Of a stretch of 54,746 nucleotides of DNA, positions 38,901 through 45,843 are shown one piece after another. Each line of letters starts with the position of its first letter. Position 1 is the first letter of the stretch. The stretch spans positions 1 to 54,746 of the forward strand of contig JABARQ010000021.1 in NCBI GenBank assembly GCA_019186985.1. Direction: 5' to 3'. Origin of the DNA: Prosthecobacter sp. GTDB lineage: Bacteria; Verrucomicrobiota; Verrucomicrobiia; Verrucomicrobiales; Verrucomicrobiaceae. The notes beneath the pieces were generated by a model, which saw only the letters and a program-made list of their open reading frames with translations, searched no databases and was not told the origin of the DNA. The translations under genes and the position numbers were made by a program.

Positions 38901-40485
38901 TGCCAAGGAACACGGTGTTGCCGTTTCCGCCAACGGCCAGCGTGCGCGGACGGCTGGCCGTGCTGCCCTCACCCAGCGTGATGTTGCCGGTGAAGGTCAG
39001 GTTGCCACCCATGTTGTTGGTGAGCGTGTTCGTGAGCTGGCTGGTGCTGGTGCTGGCGTCCATCGCCATGGTGCTGAAGGTCACCCCGTACCCGTTGCGA
39101 CTGTTGAAGGTCGTCGTCGCGGTCGAGCCCGTGGTGCTGACGATGTGCTGCAGGGTGCCCAGGGTGGTGGTGCCGTTGATGCCCTCGCCGCCGAGCGCCG
39201 GACCTGTGTAAATCGTCGAACCCGCACGATTGTAGGTGTTTTTGCCCGTGGCGAGGGCGCCAAAGTTCAGGCTGCCTTCGTTGCGGAATTCCAGCACGCC
39301 ACCGTTCAGGTCGATCGCCCCGGACGCACCCGTGCCGACGTTGGCTCCGAAGATGCTGCCACCCGCCACGGTGGCGTCCGTGATGCGGACCGTGCTCTGC
39401 TGGCCGGTGGACGAACCGGAAACACGCAGGGTGCCGGTGAAGCCTGACACGCTTGAAGGGTTCCAGAACAGGGTGCCCGCGCCGGATTTTTCAATCGAGC
39501 CGGAGCCGGTGACCACCCCCGTGACGCTGAACAGGCCCACACCTGCGGTGTTGGTGCCACCAAGGCTGGTGAAAGTGCTGGCAACGGTTCCCTGGGCGAC
39601 AAGCGTTCCGGAGAGGGTCAGGGTGCCGTTGGCGGAGGAGAGGCGGGTCGTGCGGAAGGTCGAAGCCTGCGGGCTGTAGGCCGTTGTAACCGTCGCGGAG
39701 AGGGTGTTGTCGCCAAGGCTGGTCAGGGCAAAGCTGTTGCCCCAGGAGCCGCGGCCTTCCAGGTTGAGGTCACGGTTGAAATCCATGCTGCTCGTCAGGC
39801 CGTCCAGGACGAGGTTACCACCGCCAAAACCGATCAGGTTGCCGTTTTGTGGCGTGCTGTTGGTGGACAGAACCGTCACGGCCGAGTTTTCTGAACCCAG
39901 CGCACCCATGCTGGAGATGATCAGCGAACCGTTGTTGATGGTGGTCGCCCCCGAATAGTTGTTGCCACCGCTGGACAGCCTGAGGGAACCGCCACCTGAC
40001 TTCACCAAACCTTCAGTACCAAGAACTTGCGTGCCGACATCCACCGTTTCACCCATCTGCACATAAAACCCGGAGGATGCCCCGACCAGAGTCAGGTCAC
40101 CGCCGGTCAGCGTGTAGCCACTGCGGTTGAAAATGAGCTGTCCGGCGGAAATGCCGCTCGACAAGGTCACGGTATTGGCGGCAGGAAGGCCAAGGGTGGG
40201 GTAGGTCCCAGAAAACACGGCGGTATCCGTGGAGGCGGCCGGCCAGGCCACAAGATTGGCGGTGTCCCACCAGTTCAAAAGCGTGGTATCCCAGCTGCCC
40301 GTGCCCCCCAGGCCGGTGCCATCAATGTTGTTTCCTGAGGTGTTGCCATCGGCATCCCAATAATAAGTCGCAGCTTGGAGAGGCTGGCAGACCTGCCACA
40401 TGGAGACAAGGGCGCAAAGACAAGCCGTGGGAACCCGACGATGACGACGCAGCAGTTTCAAGGTGAAGCTTGGCTCTTTATTCAT
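26998..40485 (-). CDS. Giant autotransporter-associated repeat protein, PEP-CTERM
   Basis: A 4495-residue surface protein. The ATG at 40485 starts a signal peptide with an unusually long basic region (LLRRHRRV) and cleavage near PLQA|AT, residue 38. At least 14 copies of the passenger-associated transport repeat can be read, with pattern L.L.GANTYTG.T.I..G.L.L (for example WVLAGANTYTGTTTISDG). The final 27 residues are a PEP-CTERM tail: VPEP, a hydrophobic helix, then RRRR, the signal recognised by exosortase. Two modules of about 2000 residues each open with a similar YW-rich strand: YYWDADGN at 41 and LYWRGTTN near 2052. There is no autotransporter beta-barrel. The protein is rich in Thr, Gly, Asn and Ala, with a beta-helix expected. 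Role in adhesion or matrix is inferred. Confidence 0.93.
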   Translation of the reverse strand: MNKEPSFTLKLLRRHRRVPTACLCALVSMWQVCQPLQAATYYWDADGNTSGNNIDGTGLGGTGSWDTTLLNWWDTANLVAWPAASTDTAVFSGTYPTLGLPAANTVTLSSGISAGQLIFNRSGYTLTGGDLTLVGASSGFYVQMGETVDVGTQVLGTEGLVKSGGGSLRLSSGGNNYSGATTINNGSLIISSMGALGSENSAVTVLSTNSTPQNGNLIGFGGGNLVLDGLTSSMDFNRDLNLEGRGSWGNSFALTSLGDNTLSATVTTAYSPQASTFRTTRLSSANGTLTLSGTLVAQGTVASTFTSLGGTNTAGVGLFSVTGVVTGSGSIEKSGAGTLFWNPSSVSGFTGTLRVSGSSTGQQSTVRITDATVAGGSIFGANVGTGASGAIDLNGGVLEFRNEGSLNFGALATGKNTYNRAGSTIYTGPALGGEGINGTTTLGTLQHIVSTTGSTATTTFNSRNGYGVTFSTMAMDASTSTSQLTNTLTNNMGGNLTFTGNITLGEGSTASRPRTLAVGGNGNTVFLGSVIAGTDTGKTLTKSGSGSLTIQGVGTTVAGTISISGGAIIATDFRSLNNNTATINIGSTTTAGALIIGGTATTPTVGGLTTSKVINLAGTTGAASIYANQTGANPVILNADFTATGAGSKTLNLGGSSGADNIINGKIIDNGGSNITSVTKLGAGNWVLAGANTYTGTTTISDGILKLKANGAASSVLPGTNAITFNATSVYAGGTLELIGQNSTNNVQNLGVLTPTQGANTIKLTPGTSGTASLVFSSLGTVGDGSGLDIIGSNASNTVTLTGLATGLASPRIYFNGGNFAYSASGVLRAPVYGTDATFVTAPAGTTFPAGQNNFNITGDISAQATQTVSTVRFDGSRILTLASGATLTVRTGASNTDGGLLATGGSSLVTGGTSIQAGGSGTLTIRVNGSGDILTLETPITAGTGGITKNGDGTLVLAGANNQTGTISINEGTVRLSGSGRLGAASDLVIRQGAVLDLNGVTPGTITNAFNNNGIVTNSSSTAVTFTIGGTGASTGTSYGIIDETNGVINVTKSGTGAQSWLGSSDYTGVTTIGGTGLVTVDTLADGGAASGIGASTSAASNLVFNGSTGGLQYQGNIVNGILNLGSRSATTDRLFTLAGTGATISSSAGNNNAIIWSNTGAIVHGIVGPQALVLGGASTGDNTFNPQISDSGTGANITSLTKTGAGQWNLGNSANSYTGATTVSNGILALNDNGALPGSSPLALGTTTTSGILQMSGAFERFLNSAATPGNNTITWTGTTGGGGFAAHAAQLTVALGGVSTPSPLTWGVGGFVPTGAPLIFNSTTALADVLFMNSIDLGAAQRTITVNDNGNTGADFATISGALSGTGGGLIKNGAGILRVTGDNTYTGVTDINAGTLVTYKLGHSTDAASTPTSVGVSGVTMDNTNAIIIGNAGTGGAILQYVGPGEVSDRKIRLNSTTGGAQLHADGTGPLILTNVANDYATPTGAKTLSLRGTSAFGNMITSQLANDAGGGVLSVTVDGSATWILTNPANSYTGTTTVSAGALGIGHDTAIPAALTLSNGAVFAYGGDRTMANTVTLGNNATSGFVGDYSFTFTGNNILGTGANNANLYNNIIDGKSLTFDGGLKADSLTANRTWSIDGSGLTIINGDFTTTTAFGVAISKTGDGKLVLGRSSALGSNFNQGAANFDLDRGILSFNQSDAFPAYGAAAPTATADVSTTVYTVSSTDGLQVGQLFTGTNVPVGSRIVSIDGPNQFTANLAPSTAVTSTTALTFTASGGLTISPEVLTTDTATVDLNGTTQTVNALTATTDGTVIIDNTSASPATFRFGANNSAVTFGTGIGTYTVQNTGTGALSLVKLGNATATLPSGITLSHKGATASEGGGVFSIGSSVTATTSLRAVGGSTLALTGGLTTPGLITSIEVGGGSILSLLDGAGSEIDNLTSLKLGDTGTGTVTLNLNVGDAATDTLTLLAGGTLQLGNTITFNMTDAGLGANTTYTLLELKDGGLTGFGLANLIQGATPGGFTSMTWFVDNNFVKLTTGNLILGDLYWRGTTNTTWNAAANNWSTDKAGATAASSIPGAGNNVIFAWDNVGTAALTTTLEQNFRVNSLVFESGVTTPASVAINPGAVSTNRLDIAPQDSADGINMKAGAPAAVSIGANLRLGAAQTWNVVDAASVLTVGGALFSNGSVTKTGAGKATLSLAADPSFNALGATTFTVDGGALELLNVGALGTTANGNVASVTVNTGAAFYLNTATATSAGAPIPNTLTVNGGTISLGGANHFIGPMVTFSGNSTINLSDANGLPSGTTARNLTLNNGFTGSGSLTLNSVSVASGGNQLNGTLTLNQDNSGFTGDWNILRGTVATNNINGLGSGSLITMEAGRLQLAGAVSSTWNFGKAITIASASGNALGEVGATTAYTLSIDGAVTLGSSAGFGEFRGFVGNDAATIILNGGVSLAGNGRISSGGAAGRVVSVPTVISEVNAGTPLRINDETWATTYGIVRLTADNTFSGNLTLARGTLEFNTVSDNTGTTASSLGKGTALFLEGGTLRFIGSTSQSTNRPVSLSAAATLSANGTDGASITYSAPITVTPTADGTQLTLAGATGSAGIITGGFIQTGTTADVTVSGGSWTLSGSPSAVADDFVVTGVGTVLNLDSTGVVSILSGGAGADLTIRNGAVVNFNALNAVTYTGANYRLFVGQGADGADAVANLNANLESGRFILGERPLTRVGILNGPGTLTVSDTGTTFIELYRGEVNANLASSGTNANSMQKHGSGTVTLRGDNTGLTYTGATIVNDGTLVLDFGLNNASKIRAGSALDIRGATLKILGNASAATTQTVASFTMASGASNSFIDVTAGAGQTATLALGAITRAASAGTLRIILNNAGAAVTTTTANTNGIVGSSAYTTVEDSTGTWFGTNSSGSIVGLASTAENNVTAWTAGSHITDTGSGFSGVLSTAHLSSLRFNAAGGAGVSLSASSVLTIASGGILVTDQVTAGSPGIFGGTLGTGVTELIITQDSSRTFAISSRIGVNNAVTKTGPGTLLLSGKNAYTGSTSIQNGILQVNGGNAISDTGLVSLAGNRNSRLELLANETIGRLSGGQRNTNSDYGVVAVGANTLTLNHTGGNTTYAGVFTGSGRLVMSPASSSNLQLTGISTDFVGTFEVNGGLLQMTTSGQVNASSFTVNGSGMMLIDNNGTTSSTTRILDTTPIILNSAFGGGTNIRGLWARSDNNSNRVETVGNLVFNSGTSYLTGEANVGTGNARVAISAANFVRNDFATASVRGRNLGTTTTHNAQFRIGDATNQTNFINAMIGGAGASGVTLSIVPWALGETHNNTTNGSANMGNSLVTYISGAGFRPLDFATEYATYATAGSTNNTRDSITADLTGLSGRTLNSLVIHNDSTASSTLAVSGAGAGQQLINTSGAFLFTLNPAAASSSVHSVTLNGFDSGLSVGATNEYIFHVVNPTAAASPPVLAATIASPLVSSANITKSGLGTLVLSAINTAGGGAFRTTLNEGTLEVADLDSIGGNTGALVFAGGSLRLGAGFVDDLSTRTITFLTGGGTIDTNGIDTSLAATLGSGVGGFTKAGLGNLTLNATATYSGTTNINAGTVTVAANNAIGNGGDLNIAGGATLAIGSSNLTQRLVSTSGASPLLTGTGIITASQGFSFNHTGDTQIDAVLAGAGGILKQQANIVTLTGLSTYTGVTEVRAGGLVFSSISNVGGGASALGNPTAVDDAIIRMGLTTAATSLSYNGTGHSSNRLIGMQGTTGGLTVNASGTGALGLGGVRFETPGNKTLTLGGTAAPELINTLGALAELGGVMSVIKTDSGTWSLTQANTYTGSTSVNNGILRLAAAQTHTGALNFGSATSVTTAGTLQVNENAQFGNLLVQTNSAVNTNQLVIADGKTLTLTGTVILGSSAATTTTLLNASGTGSLVVNNTTGTGNTFLVGNTGTSNVANINLGGLSTMNVSLNTTSGVFMVSSSSGTNLSGYAILGLAANSTISASALTVGGGGTFGGNAGQVNQLKLGTGATILNVGALNIGTGIRDLGSITFQDTTGTLTVRGVDGTSAVPFNMGTGAATTGVALAGNQNTFDVTGHNADLKFTTVNIGTQNRGADLVNVFSFDTGTLEIGSLTASTKGSNGFTTTSTINIGGGTVTSGAWTLAGTTGAGNAAATANLTGGSLTFSGNILRGAATGAGTVTSTVNLNGATLNMGGMTIGSATNPVTFNPQAGSLSGLSELNGGGVPGAFTKTTAGVLTMGDGNTYTGDTSVNEGTLRLANTSGSATGLGALSTASGTTLSGTGSIAPAADKNVSVGGGLSVGNVGDIAGSQISLSTSGTGAISVNGTLYFDLFSGHDSGLENAATTADRLTASSSQSFTIGAGAVLNIGTTIPIDNTWTAGTSWRLFDWSGLTGTEPRVSGTFSNLTDTIGNFANLPDLSSFTLGWDVSQLYTQGLISVVVVPEPGRVLLMMLGLLALFMRRRRAE

Positions 40486-40680
40486 GGCAGAAAGTCCTGA
40501 GGTTGAATCCACAAGAAGGGGGGGGGTGGCTGGTATTATTTTTTTGTGAAAATAATTCGAATCCTGGCAGGAAACTTGTTCAATGTAAATACTTTTGCCC
40601 ATGCCTGGGAGCGCGCTCAGCAGCACCTCTTTCCATGTTTGAGAGGGTCGCACGCGTGCCACTCTCCGATTTGGATCATT

Positions 40681-40698
40681 TTTGCGAGACCTCGCAAA
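40681..40698. promoter_or_regulatory. Palindrome upstream of the giant gene and tRNA-Tyr
   Basis: TTTGCGAG (40681-40688) and CTCGCAAA (40691-40698) form perfect 8-bp arms around AC. The site lies about 196 bp before the start of the giant gene and 75 bp before tRNA-Tyr, within the 287-bp gene-free gap 40486-40772. It may be a regulator site for either. A short AT-rich stretch (40535-40560) nearby could hold the giant gene's promoter; a TTGAAC-like box on the minus strand is a weak match only. Confidence 0.35.
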
Positions 40699-40772
40699 CT
40701 CTTCAGAGTACCACAAAAGCTCCTTGCCAAATCAGCGACTTCACCCATATTCCGCGCTCTTCCGAAAGGAAC

Positions 40773-40858
40773 GGGTAGGTACCCAAGCGGCCAACGGGGG
40801 CAGACTGTAAATCTGCTGACTTATGTCTACAGTGGTTCGAATCCACTCCTGCCCACCA
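40773..40858 (+). tRNA. tRNA-Tyr (GTA)
   Basis: The acceptor stem pairs GGGTAGG (40773-40779) with CCTGCCC (40848-40854). The discriminator is A at 40855 and the CCA end is encoded at 40856-40858. The anticodon GTA is at 40807-40809, in the loop CTGTAAA with stem GCAGA/TCTGC. The long variable arm is as expected for tRNA-Tyr, and the T arm carries GGTTCGAATCC. The gene stands alone and is followed by a strong terminator. Confidence 0.97.
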
Positions 40859-40877
40859 CTTCCTCTCAGCTTCAACC

Positions 40878-40915
40878 GCAGAAAACCCCGGCATTAACCG
40901 GGGTTTTCTGCTTTT
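40878..40915 (+). terminator. Strong rho-independent terminator after tRNA-Tyr
   Basis: A perfect 14-bp stem (GCAGAAAACCCCGG / CCGGGGTTTTCTGC) around the 6-nt loop CATTAA is followed by TTTT. It sits 19 bp after the tRNA CCA end, and on the opposite strand the A-run gives partial bidirectionality toward the VWA operon end at 41025. Confidence 0.9.
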
Positions 40916-41024
40916 CAGGGGGTTTGATGAATCCGGCACTTCGAAAGCGCCTCAACCTCCTCGGGGAAACGGGCTGGTGCGGGGGGCTGCCCTGATGCCG
41001 GATTCAACGTTCCGTACAAGGCGC

Positions 41025-43415
41025 TCACACCAGTTTCAAACGCTTGCGCATCAGCCACTCGATCGTCAGCAGGAGGATCACGGCTCCAAACCACCACCAG
41101 CTCGACCACAAAAGCGTCTCCTGCACCTTAACTTGTTTGCGATCAACGGATTGAAGAAGATTCGGCAGCTCAGTGACGGCCTGCTCTTCACGGAGAAACC
41201 GACCACCGCTGGCGTTCGCCATGGCTTCGAGCAGGGGGCGGTTCATGGTCAGGGTGGCCCATTCGGGATTTCCTGCATCCGCGACGCGAAGGGTCAGACG
41301 GAGGTCACTGCGCGGTGTGGTGGCGCTTTCGGCAACGGCAATCTCGTAGGAGCCGGCCTTCAGGGGAGGTGTCTGGGCACGGAAGATGCCAAAATGGGTC
41401 GGGTCGGCCTCCAGAGGGAGCGTGGCCACCTCCTTGCCGTCCAGCAGGACGAAGGCACGCGGCTCCCCCGAACTCACCAGGTCTCCCTGGGCATTGCGGA
41501 TGCGGACACGGATTTCGCTCTGTTCTCCCGGCGTGTAGCGCAGACGGTCGGTGCCGATGGAGAGACGGGCATTTTCAGCCTGGAAGGGCGGTGCGGCGAT
41601 CCAGGCGGCAAACTGCATCCACAGACGCTGATGATAAAGGTCCGCCACCTGGTAACGCCAGCGCCACAGGTCATCCGTGGCCAGGTAAAGCACGGCGCCT
41701 GCCCCCACCTGGCGGAACACGATGGCAGGCAGGCCGTCCGGCCTGGCAGCACCGGCGGCATTCGCCGGACCTGGCACGAGCGTGGCCAGGGTCAGCGACC
41801 CGGGAAGGGCCTCCACCTGCGCCACCCAGCGCATTTCCGGCAGGGTCGGCCAGAGGGAGGCATTGGCGCTGGGACTGTCACTGAGCCGGAGCCCGGGCTG
41901 TCGCTCGCCGTCGCTGCTGAGCTGCCAGGCATAGGACTGGGCGTTCGCTGTTCCGGCGGTCCAGGCCACGGGAACCAGTGCCGCGGAGCTGCCTTTGGAC
42001 CAGCCTTTCAAACCGCCACGCACACCGTCGATGAGGATCAGGCCTCCCCCGCGTTTTTCCACAAACTCAATCAGCCATTCCGTCTGGGCCGGCGTGAAGC
42101 GTTCGGGGGCCAGGTCGCCCAGGAGAACAAGGTCATAGGTCAGCAGTTCCTCGCGGGATTTCGGGAAGCCTTTCTGGACGGACCCGTCCTCAGGCCTTGC
42201 GGCATAATCATCAAAGATGAGCCGGGCATCCCAGCGGTCATCACGGTCGAAATGGTTGTGCAGGTAGCGGGTTTCCCAGCGGGGACGACCGTCAAGAATG
42301 AGCACCTTGCGCTTCTTGGTCAGCAGGTGCAGGGCGACCTCACGGCTGTTGTTGGCCCGGGTCTTTTCAATGTTCGCACGCTCTCCCTGCACCGCCACCT
42401 GGACGTTCAGCAGGCGCAGGGTCTTGTCCCGTTCCGAGGCCGGGGCCGGTGGCAGATCCTTGACCGGAAAGGTGAAATCAAACCGGCGCTCGCCCTTGCC
42501 CTCTCCCGTAAAATCCTGCTGCCAGAGCAGCCTGCCGCCGCTGCTGACCCGGACCTGCGCCGGTGTGCCCGCCGGCAGCGAGTCCTGCACGATCACTCGT
42601 CCCTGAAGGTTTTCCTCGGCAAACACGGACTCGGCGGTGATCACGTTCAGCACGCTGAGGTCTGGCGGCGGAACCTCGGTGCCGAAACCGACGGTGAAGA
42701 CCGGCACGCCGGCCTCCTTCATGGCGGAGGCAAACTCCTCCGGAGAGCCTGGGGCGTTGTGCTGGCCGTCGCTCAGCACCACCAAAGCCGTGCCCGGTGC
42801 GGTCGGACCAAGCGCCTCACGCAGGGCGGAGTCGAGATTCGTGATCGGAGCATCTGCGGCGACCTGGAACGAAACTGGATAATCCCCCGAAGCATCCCTG
42901 CCCTGCTGCCGACGCCACCAGGCACGCTGGGTCTGCTGACCGCGCAGCATGACAAGCTCGACATCCTGGGTCTCGGCCAGCCGCTTCACCAGAGGGGTGG
43001 CTCCAGCGAGCAGGATTTTCTCCGCACGGCTGAGGCGGGATTCCGTGAAACGGGCCTGAGCGTCACCGGCCTCGGCAGCCTTGGATTCACCCGAGGCGGA
43101 GGATGCGGCAGTCTGGGCAGCCACATCATCCTCCAGTTTCATGCTGGCCGAAGTATCCACGGCGAGTACGACGCGGCCGAGCTGGCGCTGCGTCGTCTCA
43201 CGCCTCAGGACCGGACCAGAAAGCGCCAGGACAAGAAGGAAGACCGCGAGCGTTCGGCAGGCTGCCGGCACCCAGGCCAGCGGACCGCTTTGAAAACGCA
43301 TCTCACGCCGGTACAACCCCCACATCAGCACCGCGAGCACCACGGCCAGCGCCCACACGCCGATGGCGGGATGGTCACCGGCAAAGCGGAGGGTGGTTTC
43401 AGTCGTGGGAGGCAT
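41025..43415 (-). CDS. Membrane VWA-domain protein
   Basis: A 796-residue inner-membrane protein with helices near 18-34, 52-70 and 768-788 (SSWWWFGAVILLLTIEWLM). The VWA domain starts at residue 82: VVLAVDTSASM has the MIDAS motif DxSxS at D87, S89 and S91. A glutamine-amidotransferase-like flavodoxin-type region follows later (LLTYDLVLLGDLAPERFTPAQTEWLIEFVEKRGGGLILIDG), as in other Verrucomicrobia and Planctomycetes BatA/VWA pairs. The periplasmic part near the C-terminus has an Ig-like strand pattern. It lies 45 bp after the BatA-like gene on the same strand, so the two are an operon and probably form a complex. Usual partners MoxR ATPase and DUF58 are absent here. Function in envelope maintenance is inferred. 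Confidence 0.85.
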   Translation of the reverse strand: MPPTTETTLRFAGDHPAIGVWALAVVLAVLMWGLYRREMRFQSGPLAWVPAACRTLAVFLLVLALSGPVLRRETTQRQLGRVVLAVDTSASMKLEDDVAAQTAASSASGESKAAEAGDAQARFTESRLSRAEKILLAGATPLVKRLAETQDVELVMLRGQQTQRAWWRRQQGRDASGDYPVSFQVAADAPITNLDSALREALGPTAPGTALVVLSDGQHNAPGSPEEFASAMKEAGVPVFTVGFGTEVPPPDLSVLNVITAESVFAEENLQGRVIVQDSLPAGTPAQVRVSSGGRLLWQQDFTGEGKGERRFDFTFPVKDLPPAPASERDKTLRLLNVQVAVQGERANIEKTRANNSREVALHLLTKKRKVLILDGRPRWETRYLHNHFDRDDRWDARLIFDDYAARPEDGSVQKGFPKSREELLTYDLVLLGDLAPERFTPAQTEWLIEFVEKRGGGLILIDGVRGGLKGWSKGSSAALVPVAWTAGTANAQSYAWQLSSDGERQPGLRLSDSPSANASLWPTLPEMRWVAQVEALPGSLTLATLVPGPANAAGAARPDGLPAIVFRQVGAGAVLYLATDDLWRWRYQVADLYHQRLWMQFAAWIAAPPFQAENARLSIGTDRLRYTPGEQSEIRVRIRNAQGDLVSSGEPRAFVLLDGKEVATLPLEADPTHFGIFRAQTPPLKAGSYEIAVAESATTPRSDLRLTLRVADAGNPEWATLTMNRPLLEAMANASGGRFLREEQAVTELPNLLQSVDRKQVKVQETLLWSSWWWFGAVILLLTIEWLMRKRLKLV

Positions 43416-43460
43416 GAAGCTGGATGTTTTGAATCAAAAGAGAACCGGCGGAGGTCCGGA

Positions 43461-45590
43461 CTAGCCCCGGGCGATGCGCTGCTGGAGGAGGACTTCGAGG
43501 AACAGCAGCGCGAGCAGCACGAGCAGGAAAGGCTGCCAGAGTTCGCTGCCATGACGGCGGGTGCGGTCGAGCTTCTGCCAGGCATCAATGCTGTCCACGA
43601 AGGCGGCCTGGTGCCTTTCGGCGATGGCCTGCACCTTGTCGGCGGGCAGCGGGGTGAGATTGGATTCCGCCGGGTCGAGATTGTAGGCCAGCAGGCGGGT
43701 TTCCGTGCCCTGGCTGAGCTTGTAGATGCCGGGTGCGGCGATGGGCCTGGACTCCAGCAGCGCTCTGCCACCTTCCGCCCGCACCTTGAGCGTTTCGGTC
43801 TGGCCGGTGGGGTCACGCAGCGTGTATTCGGCACCGACACGCTCGCTGCCCAGGACGAGCCGCAGCGGCATGCCCACCTGGTCCCAGGCGCTGAGCGTGC
43901 TCTGGGTGGCCAGGTAGGTGACGAGGCGCTGCATGAGCGGCACAAAGAAGGGCTGCAGGGGCAGGTTGGACCACTCGGCGTCCGCCGTGGTGGCGGCGGC
44001 GATCACACGGCCGCGCTCGACGGATTTTTCGACGAACAACGGCGTGCCGCGGTCGAGCTGCAGGATGGGTCGGGTGTTTGCCGACGATTCCAGCTCCCAC
44101 CAGCTTTGGAACTCGGCGTCCTGGAGCCGGCCGCCCCGGGCGTCATTGAAGTAAAGCATGGCCGGATGCGTGAGACGCTGCTGCTGGAGGCGTGCCGGAG
44201 CAGCGCTGGTGGCACGCTGCAGGCCCTTGATGCCCGTCGGAAACAGGCCCTCGCCCTTGCGATGAAAGTCACGGTTGTACCACGCAAGATCCGCATGGGG
44301 CCCGGCAAACACGATGAGCCCGCCGCCGGCCTTCACGAATTTCTCCAGGCTGGCCATGTTGCCGCGGTAACGCTCCAGGTCGGCGAAGACGGCCACCTCC
44401 TTGCCCTTGAAATCATCATCGCGCAGACGCCGGGCCTCGACCTTGCTGACACGGATCAGATCACGCAGTTCCGGAACGGCGGCAGCCTGGTAGGGGGTGA
44501 GGGCCAGCTCCAGGAAATCAGCCGCGCCGCCGAGCGGTTCGCTGCTCGGATCACCATCGACAAGCAGTACGTTCAACTGGTTGCGCACCTGGACGACCGA
44601 ATAGAAGGCGTTGTCATCCGGGAAGCTGTCGCCCTCGATGCGCACGGCGAGGGAGTGGTCGCCCACCGAATCAAAGGCATGGGTGAAGGAGATCACCGAA
44701 ACGCCTTCCGACGGCAGGCTGACGCGCGAGGTGCGCAGACGGGCGCCATCGGCCTCCAGATGCACCGCCACATCCTGCCAGGGGCGTTTGCCGTGGTTTT
44801 GAATGCGGACACGCAGGCCGACGGGCTGCTTTTCAGCCACCACCAGGGCGGAGAGGTCGGCGCTGGCGATGCTGAGGTTTTCCGTGAGGTCGCTGGCCAG
44901 GCGGTAGAAGGTCACCTGCGGCTTCGGCTCCTGCTTGAGCAGCCCCTCCAGGGCAGGAAGTGCGGACCCATCGGCGACCCCCTGCCAGTCGCTGGCCTGG
45001 AAATCGGAGATGATCGCCAGCTCACGGGCGCCGTTGGCGGACTTGGAGAGGGCGGCGGCGGCGGTCTGCAGGGCGTCGTTCACCTTCACGGGACCGGCCT
45101 GGGTCGGTGTGTCCGAAAGCTGGCGGGGCAGCAGGTCGAGCGTGGTCGTGGGCTGGTCGAGCAGCCTGCGGGCGCTGCCCCCGGCAAGCACCACCTGGGC
45201 ATCGCTGCCCTTGGGCTGCGCCTCCAGCATCCGAGTCATGTCCTGCCGGATGCGGTCCGCCGGAGAACCTCCCGCCGCCGGGGCGCGCATGGAGAAGGAG
45301 TCATCCAGCAGCATGACCAGCGAGGTCCGGCCGAGGCCAAAGGCGCGCAGGGCGGTCAGGACAGGCCGTGCCAGGCAGAGCGCGAGCAGGATCGGGATGG
45401 CGATGCGCACCGCCAGGAGCAGCCACTGCTCGACCTTCCACTTGCGTTTCCGCTGGCGGATCACCTCCTGAAGCAGATGCATCGCCCCCCAGCGCACCGT
45501 CACCACCCTGCGCTTGTTGAGCAGGTGGATGAGCAGCGGGATGAGAAAGGCCGCCGCGCCGGCAAGGAGGATGGCGTTGAGGAAAGTCAT
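43461..45590 (-). CDS. BatA-type VWA membrane protein
   Basis: A 709-residue membrane protein. The N-terminus is the BatA/aerotolerance-regulator module (PF07584-like): MTFLNAILLAGAAAFLIPLLIHLLNKRR with the characteristic LIHLLNKR, followed by WGAMHLLQEVIRQRKRKWKVEQWLLLAVRIAIPILLALCLARP. The VWA part has DDSFSM, matching DxSxS. A glutamine-amidotransferase-like segment (KEVAVFADLERYRGNMASLEKFVKAGGGLIVFAGPHAD) and a C-terminal helix (WQPFLLVLLALLFLEVLL) complete it. It precedes and probably pairs with the VWA protein downstream. A gene-free gap of 253 bp (45591-45843) separates it from the kinase gene, in which nothing was recognised. Confidence 0.87.
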   Translation of the reverse strand: MTFLNAILLAGAAAFLIPLLIHLLNKRRVVTVRWGAMHLLQEVIRQRKRKWKVEQWLLLAVRIAIPILLALCLARPVLTALRAFGLGRTSLVMLLDDSFSMRAPAAGGSPADRIRQDMTRMLEAQPKGSDAQVVLAGGSARRLLDQPTTTLDLLPRQLSDTPTQAGPVKVNDALQTAAAALSKSANGARELAIISDFQASDWQGVADGSALPALEGLLKQEPKPQVTFYRLASDLTENLSIASADLSALVVAEKQPVGLRVRIQNHGKRPWQDVAVHLEADGARLRTSRVSLPSEGVSVISFTHAFDSVGDHSLAVRIEGDSFPDDNAFYSVVQVRNQLNVLLVDGDPSSEPLGGAADFLELALTPYQAAAVPELRDLIRVSKVEARRLRDDDFKGKEVAVFADLERYRGNMASLEKFVKAGGGLIVFAGPHADLAWYNRDFHRKGEGLFPTGIKGLQRATSAAPARLQQQRLTHPAMLYFNDARGGRLQDAEFQSWWELESSANTRPILQLDRGTPLFVEKSVERGRVIAAATTADAEWSNLPLQPFFVPLMQRLVTYLATQSTLSAWDQVGMPLRLVLGSERVGAEYTLRDPTGQTETLKVRAEGGRALLESRPIAAPGIYKLSQGTETRLLAYNLDPAESNLTPLPADKVQAIAERHQAAFVDSIDAWQKLDRTRRHGSELWQPFLLVLLALLFLEVLLQQRIARG

Positions 45591-45843
45591 CGGGGGCGCA
45601 GGGCCGGAGAACTCCTCCAGAAAGCCGGGGCGGGCTTCATCTCACCGTCACGCGCGGGGTGGCCGCCCGCCTTCGCTGCATAGCTTGGAGCTTGAAAGAA
45701 GGATGAGGGATGGAGACGGATCGGAACGGACATTGAACACGGGGGCACACTCTCACGGCGGACAGAAGTGATTCCTATCACCTCAAGTAAGGCCCGGAAC
45801 TTGTCCACGCATCCGATTTTCAACCGCCGGGTGCCGCATGGCC

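Noticed and set aside
40977..45683. A 1568-residue open frame on the plus strand across the VWA and BatA-type genes
   Set aside because: The minus-strand genes have clear domains (DxSxS motifs, LIHLLNKR module), and the antisense frame has a biased low-information composition expected from GC-rich codons; no domain is recognisable in it.
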